A stretch of 64,000 nt of DNA, from positions 186,001 through 250,000 of the forward strand of contig NZ_VRSW01000004.1 in the NCBI RefSeq assembly GCF_008017445.1. The letters run 5' to 3'. The position numbers were made by a program, and so were the translations under genes. This stretch comes from Microbacterium mitrae (lineage in GTDB: Bacteria; Actinomycetota; Actinomycetes; Actinomycetales; Microbacteriaceae). The notes under the pieces are model-generated. The model was not told the origin of the DNA, did no database searches, and was given only the letters and a program-made list of their open reading frames with translations. Of the stretch, positions 43,628 through 50,978 are shown in pieces; position 1 is the first letter of the stretch, and each line of letters opens with the position of its first letter.

Positions 43628-44130
43628 GACGTAGAGCGGATGGCCGGCTCCAGCTGTTGAAACAATGCCTTCACCGCACGTTCAATCATACCCAGCACGT
43701 CGTCGAACATTTCTTGCCCGGCGTAGTACGGGTCAGGCACGTCGAGAGTGCCGTCGGCGTGAGGGTCGAAACTCAGCAGCAACGCGACCTTGTCTTTGTC
43801 GCTCTCCTCTGTTGCCCAGTTGCGCAGCACCCGCTCGTGCGTACGATCGAGCGCCACGATGAGGTCGCTGTCCTGCAGTTGCGCGGTGGTGAACTGGCGG
43901 GCGCGATGCGTGGTTCCGTCATAGCCCCGCGCCTGCAGTGCCGCAAGCGTGCGCTCATCGGCGCGTTCCCCAACATGCCAATCACCGGTTCCGGCGCTCG
44001 TGGAGGCGACGCGATGAGAGAGCCCCGCGCGCTGCGCGTAATGGCGAAGCACCACTTCGGCCATGGGGGAGCGGCAGATATTTCCAGTGCACACAAAGAC
44101 CACGCGAAAGCGGGTATCGTGCGGGGCCAT
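43624..44130 (-). CDS. Low-molecular-weight protein tyrosine phosphatase
   Basis: 168 residues. The P-loop CTGNICRS (C14-x5-R20) near the N-terminus and the general-acid loop VPDPYYAG define the LMW-PTP family. It removes phosphate from protein tyrosine, in the cytoplasm or, in some actinobacteria, after secretion. Directly upstream of purB with a 4-bp overlap, an arrangement without an evident functional link. Confidence 0.92.
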   Translation of the reverse strand: MAPHDTRFRVVFVCTGNICRSPMAEVVLRHYAQRAGLSHRVASTSAGTGDWHVGERADERTLAALQARGYDGTTHRARQFTTAQLQDSDLIVALDRTHERVLRNWATEESDKDKVALLLSFDPHADGTLDVPDPYYAGQEMFDDVLGMIERAVKALFQQLEPAIRSTS

Positions 44131-44355
44131 TACTCCATTCTGTTGCTGGCGCGTTGCGGCGCAAGTCTCAATTGTTGGTGACGGCGTAACGACGGGTGTG
44201 TGCAGGCGCGGAACCTGCGGCTTGCGGGCGGAACCGCGGGTGCGGCGGCGAGTGCGGCGGGAGAAGGTTCCTCCCCCGGTCGCGGCTGGGGCGCACCTTC
44301 CCCCAGACGCTGCTTTTTCGCGTCGTGAGCCCCTTCAGCCGCGCACGATGGCGGC

Positions 44356-44634
44356 ATGTCTTTCAATTTTGATCTTTACAGCGCCAATAGCGGGTACGTC
44401 GCGGCCGCGGCTGACCACCTCGATGTCGCGTATGGCGAGGCCGGGCTCGCCGCGCACGGGCTTGACACCCTGTTTGACGACACCCGGTGGGATGCGCCGT
44501 CGTTTCTCGCCGCGGCCGACCTGATCGCCGAGTTTCGATCGCAGGTGGTGCACCTCAGCGCACTCGTCGGCGACGCGAAAGGAGCGTTGTGGGCGGAGTT
44601 TGATCGGGTCGCGATGGCGTGGGGTGTGGCATGA
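44356..44634 (+). CDS. WXG100-like small helical protein
   Basis: 92 residues. Helical, Ala-rich, with FDDTRWDAPSFLAAADLIAEFR in the middle: a W-D-A-P near the helix turn, where ESX proteins carry WxG. Length and the partner downstream fit type VII secretion substrates or their chaperones, though the canonical WxG is not exact. It overlaps the next gene by 4 bp. No secretion machinery gene is in the window. Confidence 0.6.
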   Translation: MSFNFDLYSANSGYVAAAADHLDVAYGEAGLAAHGLDTLFDDTRWDAPSFLAAADLIAEFRSQVVHLSALVGDAKGALWAEFDRVAMAWGVA

Positions 44635-46136
44635 GCGACGACATCTCGATCTCTGAGGGCGGCTACACCGCGGTTTCGTCTGAATCGTTGCGCGATGCGG
44701 CAAGCCGCGCGATTGCCGTCGCCGATCTGCTGCGTGAGACGGTCACCTCCGCGACGCGGGCGAGTGACAACCTCGACTGCATGACGATACCAATGCCCTC
44801 GGCAGACACTGCCAAACAGGTCGCCGTTAAGTCGGCCGTCATCGCGCAGCTGATCGAGGTGTTTGCGGCGCAGCTGGCGCGCGCAGCCGATGTGTACGAG
44901 GCCGTTGAACTGCTCATCACCACCGAAATGCACGGATCGACCCCGGCGGCAGAGCAGCGATTGGCCGATCTTGAAGCAGACAACCCTGGTCTGCTCGATG
45001 AGGCGATGGGCATTGTGGCGCTGATCGGGTTGCAAAAGGCGCCGAATCCGCGCGCGGGTTTTCAGTTCTTTTCGCGGCTGGGCGCGCTGCCGCGCACGGG
45101 TATCGACGTGCGCATGGTCGAGCGTTCCGAGAGCAGTACGACGAACGTGAAGTCGATCGTGCCGCACGGCGCCGCCGACCTGGCGAAGGCGATTCCGTCT
45201 GATGGCACGCAGATTCGCGTTGATCGCTACGACATGCCTGACGGATCGCAGCGGTTTGTCGTCTCGATCGTCGGAACCCAGCAGTTCTTTTCGGAGACAG
45301 GGCCGTTCGATATGGGCTCCAATGCGGCCCTGTATCTTGGCAACGATTCGGCTTCCGCTGAGGCAGTGCGCGTTGCGCTTGAAGACGCTGGCGTGCAGCC
45401 CGGTGACTGGGTGCTGTTGAACGCACATTCACAGGCCGCGATGATCAGCGACCAACTCGCGCCAGACCCCACGGTCGATCCGGAGTATGTGGTGACCTGG
45501 GGTGATCCGATGGAGATGCCATTTCCTGATGACGTGGTCAACATTGACATCAAGCACACCAACGACCCGGTCGGGATGTTGGGCGGGTCTGAGTATCCGG
45601 TGCCCACGGGCCACCCAGACAGTTTTGAGGTCAGTCGCAGCAGCGAAGCGGGCGTGTTTGGCGCGCACTTCATGAATGCCTACATCGAGACAGGCACCCT
45701 GATAGACCAATCGCAAGACCCGCGCCTGGATGCGCTACGCGAGCCCCTCGCCGAGCTTGCAGACGCGGAGCGTGTGACCACGACCGAGTACACCTTTGAG
45801 GAGTCGCCGCTAGAAATGCACCTGGCGCCTGGCCTCGATGAGCCACTGCGAGGGTATGACGCCGACAAGACGACCGGCCCGGCCGCGGCACGCGGAATGG
45901 GCGGCGATGGCGTGCCGGGAGCGCAGTCGGTGAGCGAATCCTTCCTCGAGTTCAGCGATCCGATCGCACCGGATCAGTTCTCGGTGGCGCCGCCGCCCGA
46001 GCCCGGTGGGCCCATCTTTGAGTTCGGCGAACAGCCGTCACCGAACCCCGAGCCGCAACCGCCGGTGTTGGTCGACAATGTCAACCGGCCGCCCATCAAA
46101 GACGATGAGTACCATGTCGGCCCGTGGCTCGTGTAG
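44631..46136 (+). CDS. Putative type VII-linked protein with alpha/beta-hydrolase domain
   Basis: 501 residues. The first ~120 residues are helical and ESX-like (SLRDAASRAIAVADLLRETV; AQLARAADVYEAVELL). The middle (about 190-400) resembles an alpha/beta hydrolase: NLGT-like IVGTQQFF, nucleophile elbow NAHSQAAM (x-H-S-Q-x), and later an Asp region DPVGMLGGSEYPV. The C-terminus is Pro-rich. No signal peptide, so export would need a type VII-type route. Could be an effector lipase or esterase. The ATG at 44631 overlaps the upstream stop. Confidence 0.6.
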   Translation: MSDDISISEGGYTAVSSESLRDAASRAIAVADLLRETVTSATRASDNLDCMTIPMPSADTAKQVAVKSAVIAQLIEVFAAQLARAADVYEAVELLITTEMHGSTPAAEQRLADLEADNPGLLDEAMGIVALIGLQKAPNPRAGFQFFSRLGALPRTGIDVRMVERSESSTTNVKSIVPHGAADLAKAIPSDGTQIRVDRYDMPDGSQRFVVSIVGTQQFFSETGPFDMGSNAALYLGNDSASAEAVRVALEDAGVQPGDWVLLNAHSQAAMISDQLAPDPTVDPEYVVTWGDPMEMPFPDDVVNIDIKHTNDPVGMLGGSEYPVPTGHPDSFEVSRSSEAGVFGAHFMNAYIETGTLIDQSQDPRLDALREPLAELADAERVTTTEYTFEESPLEMHLAPGLDEPLRGYDADKTTGPAAARGMGGDGVPGAQSVSESFLEFSDPIAPDQFSVAPPPEPGGPIFEFGEQPSPNPEPQPPVLVDNVNRPPIKDDEYHVGPWLV

Positions 46137-46169
46137 ACGGACGGTGGCCGGCCTAATGGCTCTGGGGGA

Positions 46170-46562
46170 TCAGCGCTTCAACTGCGGGCGCAGAATGACG
46201 CCCATCACAAAGTTGATGAGTGAGATGACAATTGCGGCCACGACGCCCCACCAGAAGTCTTCAACCCGAAGACCCCAGCCCCAGCCCGTGGTGATCCACG
46301 CAGTGATCCACAGCAGGAGGCCATTCACGAGGAAGGAGACCAGCCCGAACGTCAGCAGATAGATCGGGAAGGCCACGATCTTGATCGCCGTGCCAATGAT
46401 GGTGTTGACGAGGGCGAACACCGCACCAACAGCGAGCAACGTCAAGACCAACTGCAGAGTCTCGCCAGGAGCAAATGCAATGACAGAGACCTGAAGCATC
46501 GGCAGCAGCGTGACAATCCACAGGGCAAAAGCGTTGATGGCAACACGGGTGATGAATCGCAT
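46170..46562 (-). CDS. Phage-holin-4-like (YvlD-type) membrane protein
   Basis: 130 residues with four hydrophobic segments: MRFITRVAINAFALWIVTLL, LVLTLLAVGAVFALVNTIIG, IKIVAFPIYLLTFGLVSFLVNGLLLWITAW and FWWGVVAAIVISLINFVMGVIL. The FPIYLLTFG and N-x-I-x-G pattern is that of the YvlD/holin-4_2 family, usually a housekeeping membrane protein in actinobacteria rather than a phage gene. The ATG at 46562 gives the standard N-terminus. Confidence 0.85.
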   Translation of the reverse strand: MRFITRVAINAFALWIVTLLPMLQVSVIAFAPGETLQLVLTLLAVGAVFALVNTIIGTAIKIVAFPIYLLTFGLVSFLVNGLLLWITAWITTGWGWGLRVEDFWWGVVAAIVISLINFVMGVILRPQLKR

Positions 46563-46934
46563 AGTGTCCAAAGTCTCGCACAGCCGCCCCCGCACAGCCA
46601 TGATTTGTGCCCGTCAACCGTCCTGACGTGTCTCTGCGCGCTGGATATCCATCGAGCGGCTGGCAAGTAGATGGCGGCGACAGAAGCGCCGGAGTGCCCG
46701 CCAAGAGCGTGACCGCGAGCGCCGTGCTCCACCGACCCATCTGAGCCCGGTCGTATGCGTTCACGGCGCCATGCGTTTAAGGTGCCTTCCCCGACACTTC
46801 ACGCGGACAGGTCGTATGAGACTTCCAACATCACGAAAGGACGAGCGTGTGAGTCGCGGAATTAGATGGCGCGGCTTCGGCGGTGATAGCCGTCGCGCGG
46901 CGACAAGACACCCCGCGACGGCACAAGCGATCGG
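46563..46934. other. Intergenic region, decayed reading frames
   Basis: 372 bp with no convincing gene. AAAGGA at 46836 precedes a GTG (46849) that opens a 67-residue plus-strand frame to 47052, but it runs through the 24-bp repeat (GSHFVACL three times) and into the opposite gene, so I do not call it. Confidence 0.45.
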
Positions 46935-47006
46935 TTCGCATTTCGTGGCATGCCTCGGTTCGCATTTCGTGGCATGCCTCAGTTCGCATTTCGTGGCATG
47001 CCTCAG
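46935..47006. repeat. 24-bp tandem repeat, three units
   Basis: TTCGCATTTCGTGGCATGCC begins units at 46935, 46959 and 46983; unit 1 ends CTCGG, units 2 and 3 CTCAG. The array abuts the stop codon of the hydrolase gene. Length is compatible with slippage or duplication. Confidence 0.85.
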
Positions 47007-48028
47007 TGGGAGTCTGCCACCTGATCGAGGAATCCGCGGTATGAGTCGATGACGCCGTGTGCCAAGAGCGCGCGCGGCCAGAACACTCCCGTCACGAAGC
47101 CGATGAATTCGGAATCATCGACCATTGGGCGCGCCATAGAGTGCACCGCGTCAACCCATGTGACCTTGACGTCTCCGCCGAAGATTTCAAGGTAAACCTC
47201 GGCAGTTTCGTGGACGTCGACGTTTCGGTCATGCTCGCCGGCCAGCAGTAGCCAGGGTATGTGACGTGTGGCCGCTCGGGCGAGATCGTTTGTGGCATCG
47301 GCGCGGAAGTTGCGTTGGACGAATCCCCACCGCTCGCGGGTCATGGGGTTGGTCTCGGTGGTCTCACCGAGATATTCTTCGTAGCTTGCCCCGCGCTCTA
47401 GGAGCGCATGCGTGTTGGCGCTTGCGGCTTCGGCGCGGGCGCGCCGTTTGGCATCTGCGCCCGCGTGGTCGAGTTCCGCTTGAAGGTGGAATTGCCCCTG
47501 CCTCAGCCAGTTGATGGCGGTGCCGACTGCTACAACGCCGTCAATGTCGTTGCGGTCGGCGACCACCGCGGGGAGTACCCAGCCTGCTTGGCTTGCACCC
47601 CACAGGACGATCGTCGACGTCGGAACGTCCGGCTGCGCCTTGGCCCAGTCGATCGCAGCGCTTACCTCCGCGGCGCGGTCGGGAAGACTCTGCGTGAGCC
47701 AGTCGCCATCCGACCCGCCGACGCCGGGTTTGCTCCATGAGAGCGTCGCGTACCCGCTGGCGGCCGCGCCCTCGAAGAACGGGTCGTAGAGTCCGTTCTG
47801 CGTTGCATCGACGGGACCGTCCCCATGCACCATCACAACGACTCCGTGAGCCTCGCCGCTCGTGGGCGTCGTCAAGACGCCCGACAAGCTGCCAGCGGCC
47901 ACCGGGATCTCAACCTGACGCTCATCGAACGCAAAGGAGTTGCCGACTAGGGCGACCCCAACAGCACCCACAGTAACGACCAGCCCGGTCACGGCCACGA
48001 TGGTTACCCACCGGATAAGTATCTTCAT
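47003..48028 (-). CDS. Secreted or membrane-anchored alpha/beta hydrolase
   Basis: About 341 residues. An N-terminal hydrophobic segment (ILIRWVTIVAVTGLVVTVGAVGVALV) is a signal or anchor. The hydrolase core has oxyanion region VVMVHGDGPVD, nucleophile GASQAG, and late acid/His region AGEHDRNVDVHE and DAVHSM. Likely an esterase or peptidase of the BAAT/dienelactone-hydrolase type. ATG at 48028 (or GTG 48034) has no ribosome site, so the transcript may have a very short leader. Divergent from the GNAT/PaaX-type pair across a shared palindrome. Confidence 0.8.
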   Translation of the reverse strand: MKILIRWVTIVAVTGLVVTVGAVGVALVGNSFAFDERQVEIPVAAGSLSGVLTTPTSGEAHGVVVMVHGDGPVDATQNGLYDPFFEGAAASGYATLSWSKPGVGGSDGDWLTQSLPDRAAEVSAAIDWAKAQPDVPTSTIVLWGASQAGWVLPAVVADRNDIDGVVAVGTAINWLRQGQFHLQAELDHAGADAKRRARAEAASANTHALLERGASYEEYLGETTETNPMTRERWGFVQRNFRADATNDLARAATRHIPWLLLAGEHDRNVDVHETAEVYLEIFGGDVKVTWVDAVHSMARPMVDDSEFIGFVTGVFWPRALLAHGVIDSYRGFLDQVADSH

Positions 48029-48047
48029 GTGCACGATCGTACATGAT

Positions 48048-48060
48048 TCGATATTATCGA
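48048..48060. promoter_or_regulatory. Palindromic overlapping divergent promoter
   Basis: TCGATA-T-TATCGA is a perfect odd palindrome. It contains TATTAT (plus) and GATAAT (minus), each a good -10. With TATTAT as -10, plus transcription would begin near the ATG at 48064, giving a leaderless mRNA. A dimeric regulator, possibly the PaaX-like protein encoded at 48648, could bind here. Confidence 0.45.
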
Positions 48061-48063
48061 TGG

Positions 48064-48651
48064 ATGGAGATTACTATCGGGCGCGGCTTCTCCGCGACGG
48101 AGCGGGGTCGAGTCGCCGCTCTCTACTGGGCGGCCTTCAGCCGCAAACTTGGCCCCGCCTTCGCCTCAGTAGAACGCGGTCTGAGCGTCGTGACGGCGTC
48201 GCTCCGGTCGGACCGAACCCTCATTGCCCGGTCTGGCAACAATCTCGTAGGAATGTGCGGCTTCCACCGCGACGGCGCAGGCGCCGTACCTGTGACCTGG
48301 CGCTCTCTGCGGGCCAGCCTGCCCTGGCTCGCCGCGGTACGGGCCACGCTCGTACTCAGCCCCTTATCCCGTGGAGACATGGATGACACGTTGGTGCTCG
48401 ATGGGATCTGTGTGGACGGCGCGAGCCGGGGCCGGGGGACAGGTACCGCCCTCCTGGAGGCTGCCGTCGAGCTCGCCCGCAGTGAAGGCCTGCGCTCTGT
48501 TCGCCTGTCGGTCGTGGACACGAACCCTCGTGCCGAAGCGTTGTATCGACGCCGTGGGTTCGAGCAGGTCGCGACGGGGTCGATGGGCCCACTGTCCAGC
48601 GTGTACGGTTTTGATCGCTACACGACCATGGAGCGGAGAGTCAACGCGTGA
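48064..48651 (+). CDS. GNAT-family N-acetyltransferase
   Basis: 195 residues. The acetyl-CoA motif is GICVDGASRGRGTGTALLEAAVELA, followed by VVDTNPRAEALYRRRGFEQV. It transfers acetyl from acetyl-CoA to an amine; substrate unknown. The ATG at 48064 lies just downstream of a -10-like TATTAT, so translation may be leaderless. Overlaps the regulator gene by 4 bp. Confidence 0.87.
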   Translation: MEITIGRGFSATERGRVAALYWAAFSRKLGPAFASVERGLSVVTASLRSDRTLIARSGNNLVGMCGFHRDGAGAVPVTWRSLRASLPWLAAVRATLVLSPLSRGDMDDTLVLDGICVDGASRGRGTGTALLEAAVELARSEGLRSVRLSVVDTNPRAEALYRRRGFEQVATGSMGPLSSVYGFDRYTTMERRVNA

Positions 48652-49439
48652 GCAGTCGGATCGCAGGACGCACCATCGTCGAGGCGTTCCTCCCGATGAG
48701 CGGGAAGGCGCCTCTTGCGCCCGTATACGACACGGCGCACCTTCTTGGCACCGGCGATCAGCCCGTCCGTCTCGCGATCCGTCGAATGCAGGCAGCCGGC
48801 GAGCTGACACAAAGCGGACGCGGACGCTCAGGCACGCTTCAACTCACCGATACCGGACGTGGGCGCATAGACCGAGATCGATCCGCACTCGCCCTAGCCT
48901 TCACACAAGATGCCGGGCGCCTGCAGTGGGATAGCTCGTGGAGTCTCTACACGGTCGGTGCACCAGAGCGCGAACGCGCTGCCCGTGACTCACTACGCCG
49001 AACCCTCCTCGCCTCCGGCGCCGCCGCGCTTGCCACCGGCACCTTTCTGAGTCCACACGATCTCCGGCCACTCTTGGACCCGGCTATGGGGCGGTACGTG
49101 ATCTCAGCAACCGCGAGGGATCTCAACATTCGAGGCGTCACAGATCCGCTGGCGATCGCGGAAGAGCTCTGGCCCGCCGGACCCATCGACGCCGCATACG
49201 ACGTCATGGACGCAGCCATCAAACAAGACGACCCCACCGCCCATTCTGACGTCCGACGTATCCTCCTCGCCGACGCCCTCGAAGCCGCGCTCCGCAATGA
49301 CCCCCTCATCCCCCTCGACCTGCGCCACTCTCCCTGGCGACCCACCACGCTCCGCCGAAAATGGCTCGCACTATGGAACGACATCGCGCCATCAGCTGCA
49401 TACTCGTCATGGGGCACCGTGACCGTGCCTGCAGTTTGA
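48648..49439 (+). CDS. PaaX-like transcriptional regulator
   Basis: 263 residues. An N-terminal winged helix (PVRLAIRRMQAAGELTQSGRGRSGTLQLTDTGRGRI) is followed by the PaaX-type central region (WDSSWSLYTVGAPERERAARDSLRRTLLASGAAALATGTFLS). PaaX represses phenylacetate genes; here there are none, so it probably controls its own operon and perhaps the divergent hydrolase. GTG at 48648 overlaps the GNAT stop. Last gene before the transposon. Confidence 0.8.
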   Translation: MSSRIAGRTIVEAFLPMSGKAPLAPVYDTAHLLGTGDQPVRLAIRRMQAAGELTQSGRGRSGTLQLTDTGRGRIDRDRSALALAFTQDAGRLQWDSSWSLYTVGAPERERAARDSLRRTLLASGAAALATGTFLSPHDLRPLLDPAMGRYVISATARDLNIRGVTDPLAIAEELWPAGPIDAAYDVMDAAIKQDDPTAHSDVRRILLADALEAALRNDPLIPLDLRHSPWRPTTLRRKWLALWNDIAPSAAYSSWGTVTVPAV

Positions 49440-49565
49440 GCCAACTGCGGTCGTGGACCTGTCCGTAATCGACCGTTCATGAGTCAGCCGGCAGCCTCGT
49501 CGATTATGTGAAGATCAGCGGTCTGTGGCGGGGTTCCGTGGTCGCTTGGTGTCGTCGGTCTGGGT

Positions 49566-50144
49566 TCATTCGTCGAGGGCCTTGGACCTCCTATAGAACG
49601 TCGCGCGTGACATTCCTAGATCGAAAGCGACCTCGGCGGCTGGCTGTCCTTCCTCGACGAGACGTACCGCTCTTCGGATTTGATCATCTGTGAAGACGAG
49701 GGGGCGGCCGCCGAGATTAGTGCCGGCCTGACGACGTCGTTCGATCGAGTCGTGGGCGCGTTCGCGATTGAGTTCTCGCTCCATTTGGGTCAGCGCGGCA
49801 AGGGTGGTGAATAGCATCGAGCCCGCCGCCGTCGAGGTGTCGACGGTGTTGCCGCCAAGGTCCAACACTCTTAGTTCAGCTCGGCGGGTTTGCAGCTGCG
49901 CCGCGACCGCGAGCACGGTCTGCGTCGATCGTCCGAGTCGTTCGAGCGTGTCGATTGTGAGTGTGTCTCCGGGGCGGAGGGCGTTGAGCGCCCGGTTCAG
50001 CTGGGGCCGAGAAGGGCGGGCACATTCCCCGTCGTGGTCGGTGTAGATGTCGGAGGAGTCGACGCCCGCATTGATGAGGTCAAGTCGCTGACGGTCTTCT
50101 GATGGTTGTGGCGTCGACGTCAGCACATACCCGATTAGTCTCAT
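49566..50144 (-). CDS. Serine recombinase, resolvase/invertase family, atypical
   Basis: 192 residues. Resolvase layout: N-terminal catalytic domain (GYVLTSTPQPS, then DTLERLGRSTQ, and AALTQMERELNRERAHDSIERRR) and a C-terminal helix-turn-helix (AAEVAFDLGMSRATFYRRSKA). The serine aligned with the nucleophile is present (S10), but the Arg of YARVST is Leu here (YVLTST), so activity may be reduced. It follows the transposition ATPase gene with a 27-bp gap in the same direction. Confidence 0.82.
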   Translation of the reverse strand: MRLIGYVLTSTPQPSEDRQRLDLINAGVDSSDIYTDHDGECARPSRPQLNRALNALRPGDTLTIDTLERLGRSTQTVLAVAAQLQTRRAELRVLDLGGNTVDTSTAAGSMLFTTLAALTQMERELNRERAHDSIERRRQAGTNLGGRPLVFTDDQIRRAVRLVEEGQPAAEVAFDLGMSRATFYRRSKALDE

Positions 50145-50171
50145 GGCCGCGCCTTCGTGAGGAAGTTGCTC

Positions 50172-50978
50172 CTAGTCGCCGATGACGAGGATGCTGGCTG
50201 CGGCTTCGACGACGTCGTCGGTGATGGTTTCGAGCTGATTGATCTTGAGTACACGCGCGATCTGGGGGAAGAGCCGCTCGAGGAGTCGGAAGTTGCCGCG
50301 GGTGATGCGTTCGATGGCAGCTATGGCTTGAGCGTCAGTGAAGTCTTCCGGGTCGAGGGAGCGTCCGATTCGTCTCCAGTGTCTGTCCAGGACGAAGAGG
50401 AGTTCGTCGCGACCGAGGGCTCGATAGTGGTGGGAGAACCCGAGCCTGCTGTAGAGCTGCGGGTAGTGGCGGAAGCGTTGGTCGATGCCGGGCATGCCGA
50501 TCAGGATGATGGCGACGTGTGTGCGATCGTGCTGGTCGCGGAGTAGTTCGAGGGCCATGGGGGTGAGCCGTTCGGCTTCATCGATGATGAGCAGCTCGAG
50601 GAAGGAATGAGTGTGTGCGCGCTGGCCGGTGACTTTGCCGATCGCGCGTTGGTGTTCCTCAATGCAGCTGTCCAGCTTGTTGTGCCAGTAGCCGATCTCG
50701 CGGACGAGTTCCTTGGGTCGAGGAAGGACTTCGGGGGTGTAGAAGACGGTGCGGGATCGGTTGGCGAGGGCGTAGAACGCGGCGTCGACATCGCTACGCG
50801 GGCCCCATTCGTTCATGTACGGCTCCAGGGTGTCCCAGTTGGCGTACCTGCGGGCGGACTGGGTTTTGCCGACGCCGGCATCACCGTGGCAGATCCCGAT
50901 TGTCTTCTCCTTCCGGACGGCGTTCGCGAATTCGGTGAAGCGCCGGTGCTCCTTGGTCACGATGAATGCCTGGGCCAT
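50172..50978 (-). CDS. Transposition AAA ATPase (TniB/IstB-like)
   Basis: 268 residues. Walker A GDAGVGKT, Walker B LLIIDEAERL, and the start FIVTKEHRRFTEFANAVRKEK define the TniB/IstB-type ATPase that loads the DDE transposase on target DNA. The ATG at 50978 overlaps the transposase stop by one base (TGATG). Longer frames upstream are read-through of another frame in the transposase gene. Homologous, but not identical, to the partial gene at 63546. Confidence 0.9.
   Translation of the reverse strand: MAQAFIVTKEHRRFTEFANAVRKEKTIGICHGDAGVGKTQSARRYANWDTLEPYMNEWGPRSDVDAAFYALANRSRTVFYTPEVLPRPKELVREIGYWHNKLDSCIEEHQRAIGKVTGQRAHTHSFLELLIIDEAERLTPMALELLRDQHDRTHVAIILIGMPGIDQRFRHYPQLYSRLGFSHHYRALGRDELLFVLDRHWRRIGRSLDPEDFTDAQAIAAIERITRGNFRLLERLFPQIARVLKINQLETITDDVVEAAASILVIGD

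Noticed and set aside
46170..46562. Prophage gene
   Set aside because: The holin-4-like family is mostly a chromosomal membrane protein in actinobacteria, and no other phage gene is present.
46261..46764. 167-codon minus-strand frame with a signal-like start (MNAYDRAQMGRWSTALAV)
   Set aside because: Its second half overlaps the well-supported holin-like gene in another frame and has Cys/His-rich, non-protein-like composition.
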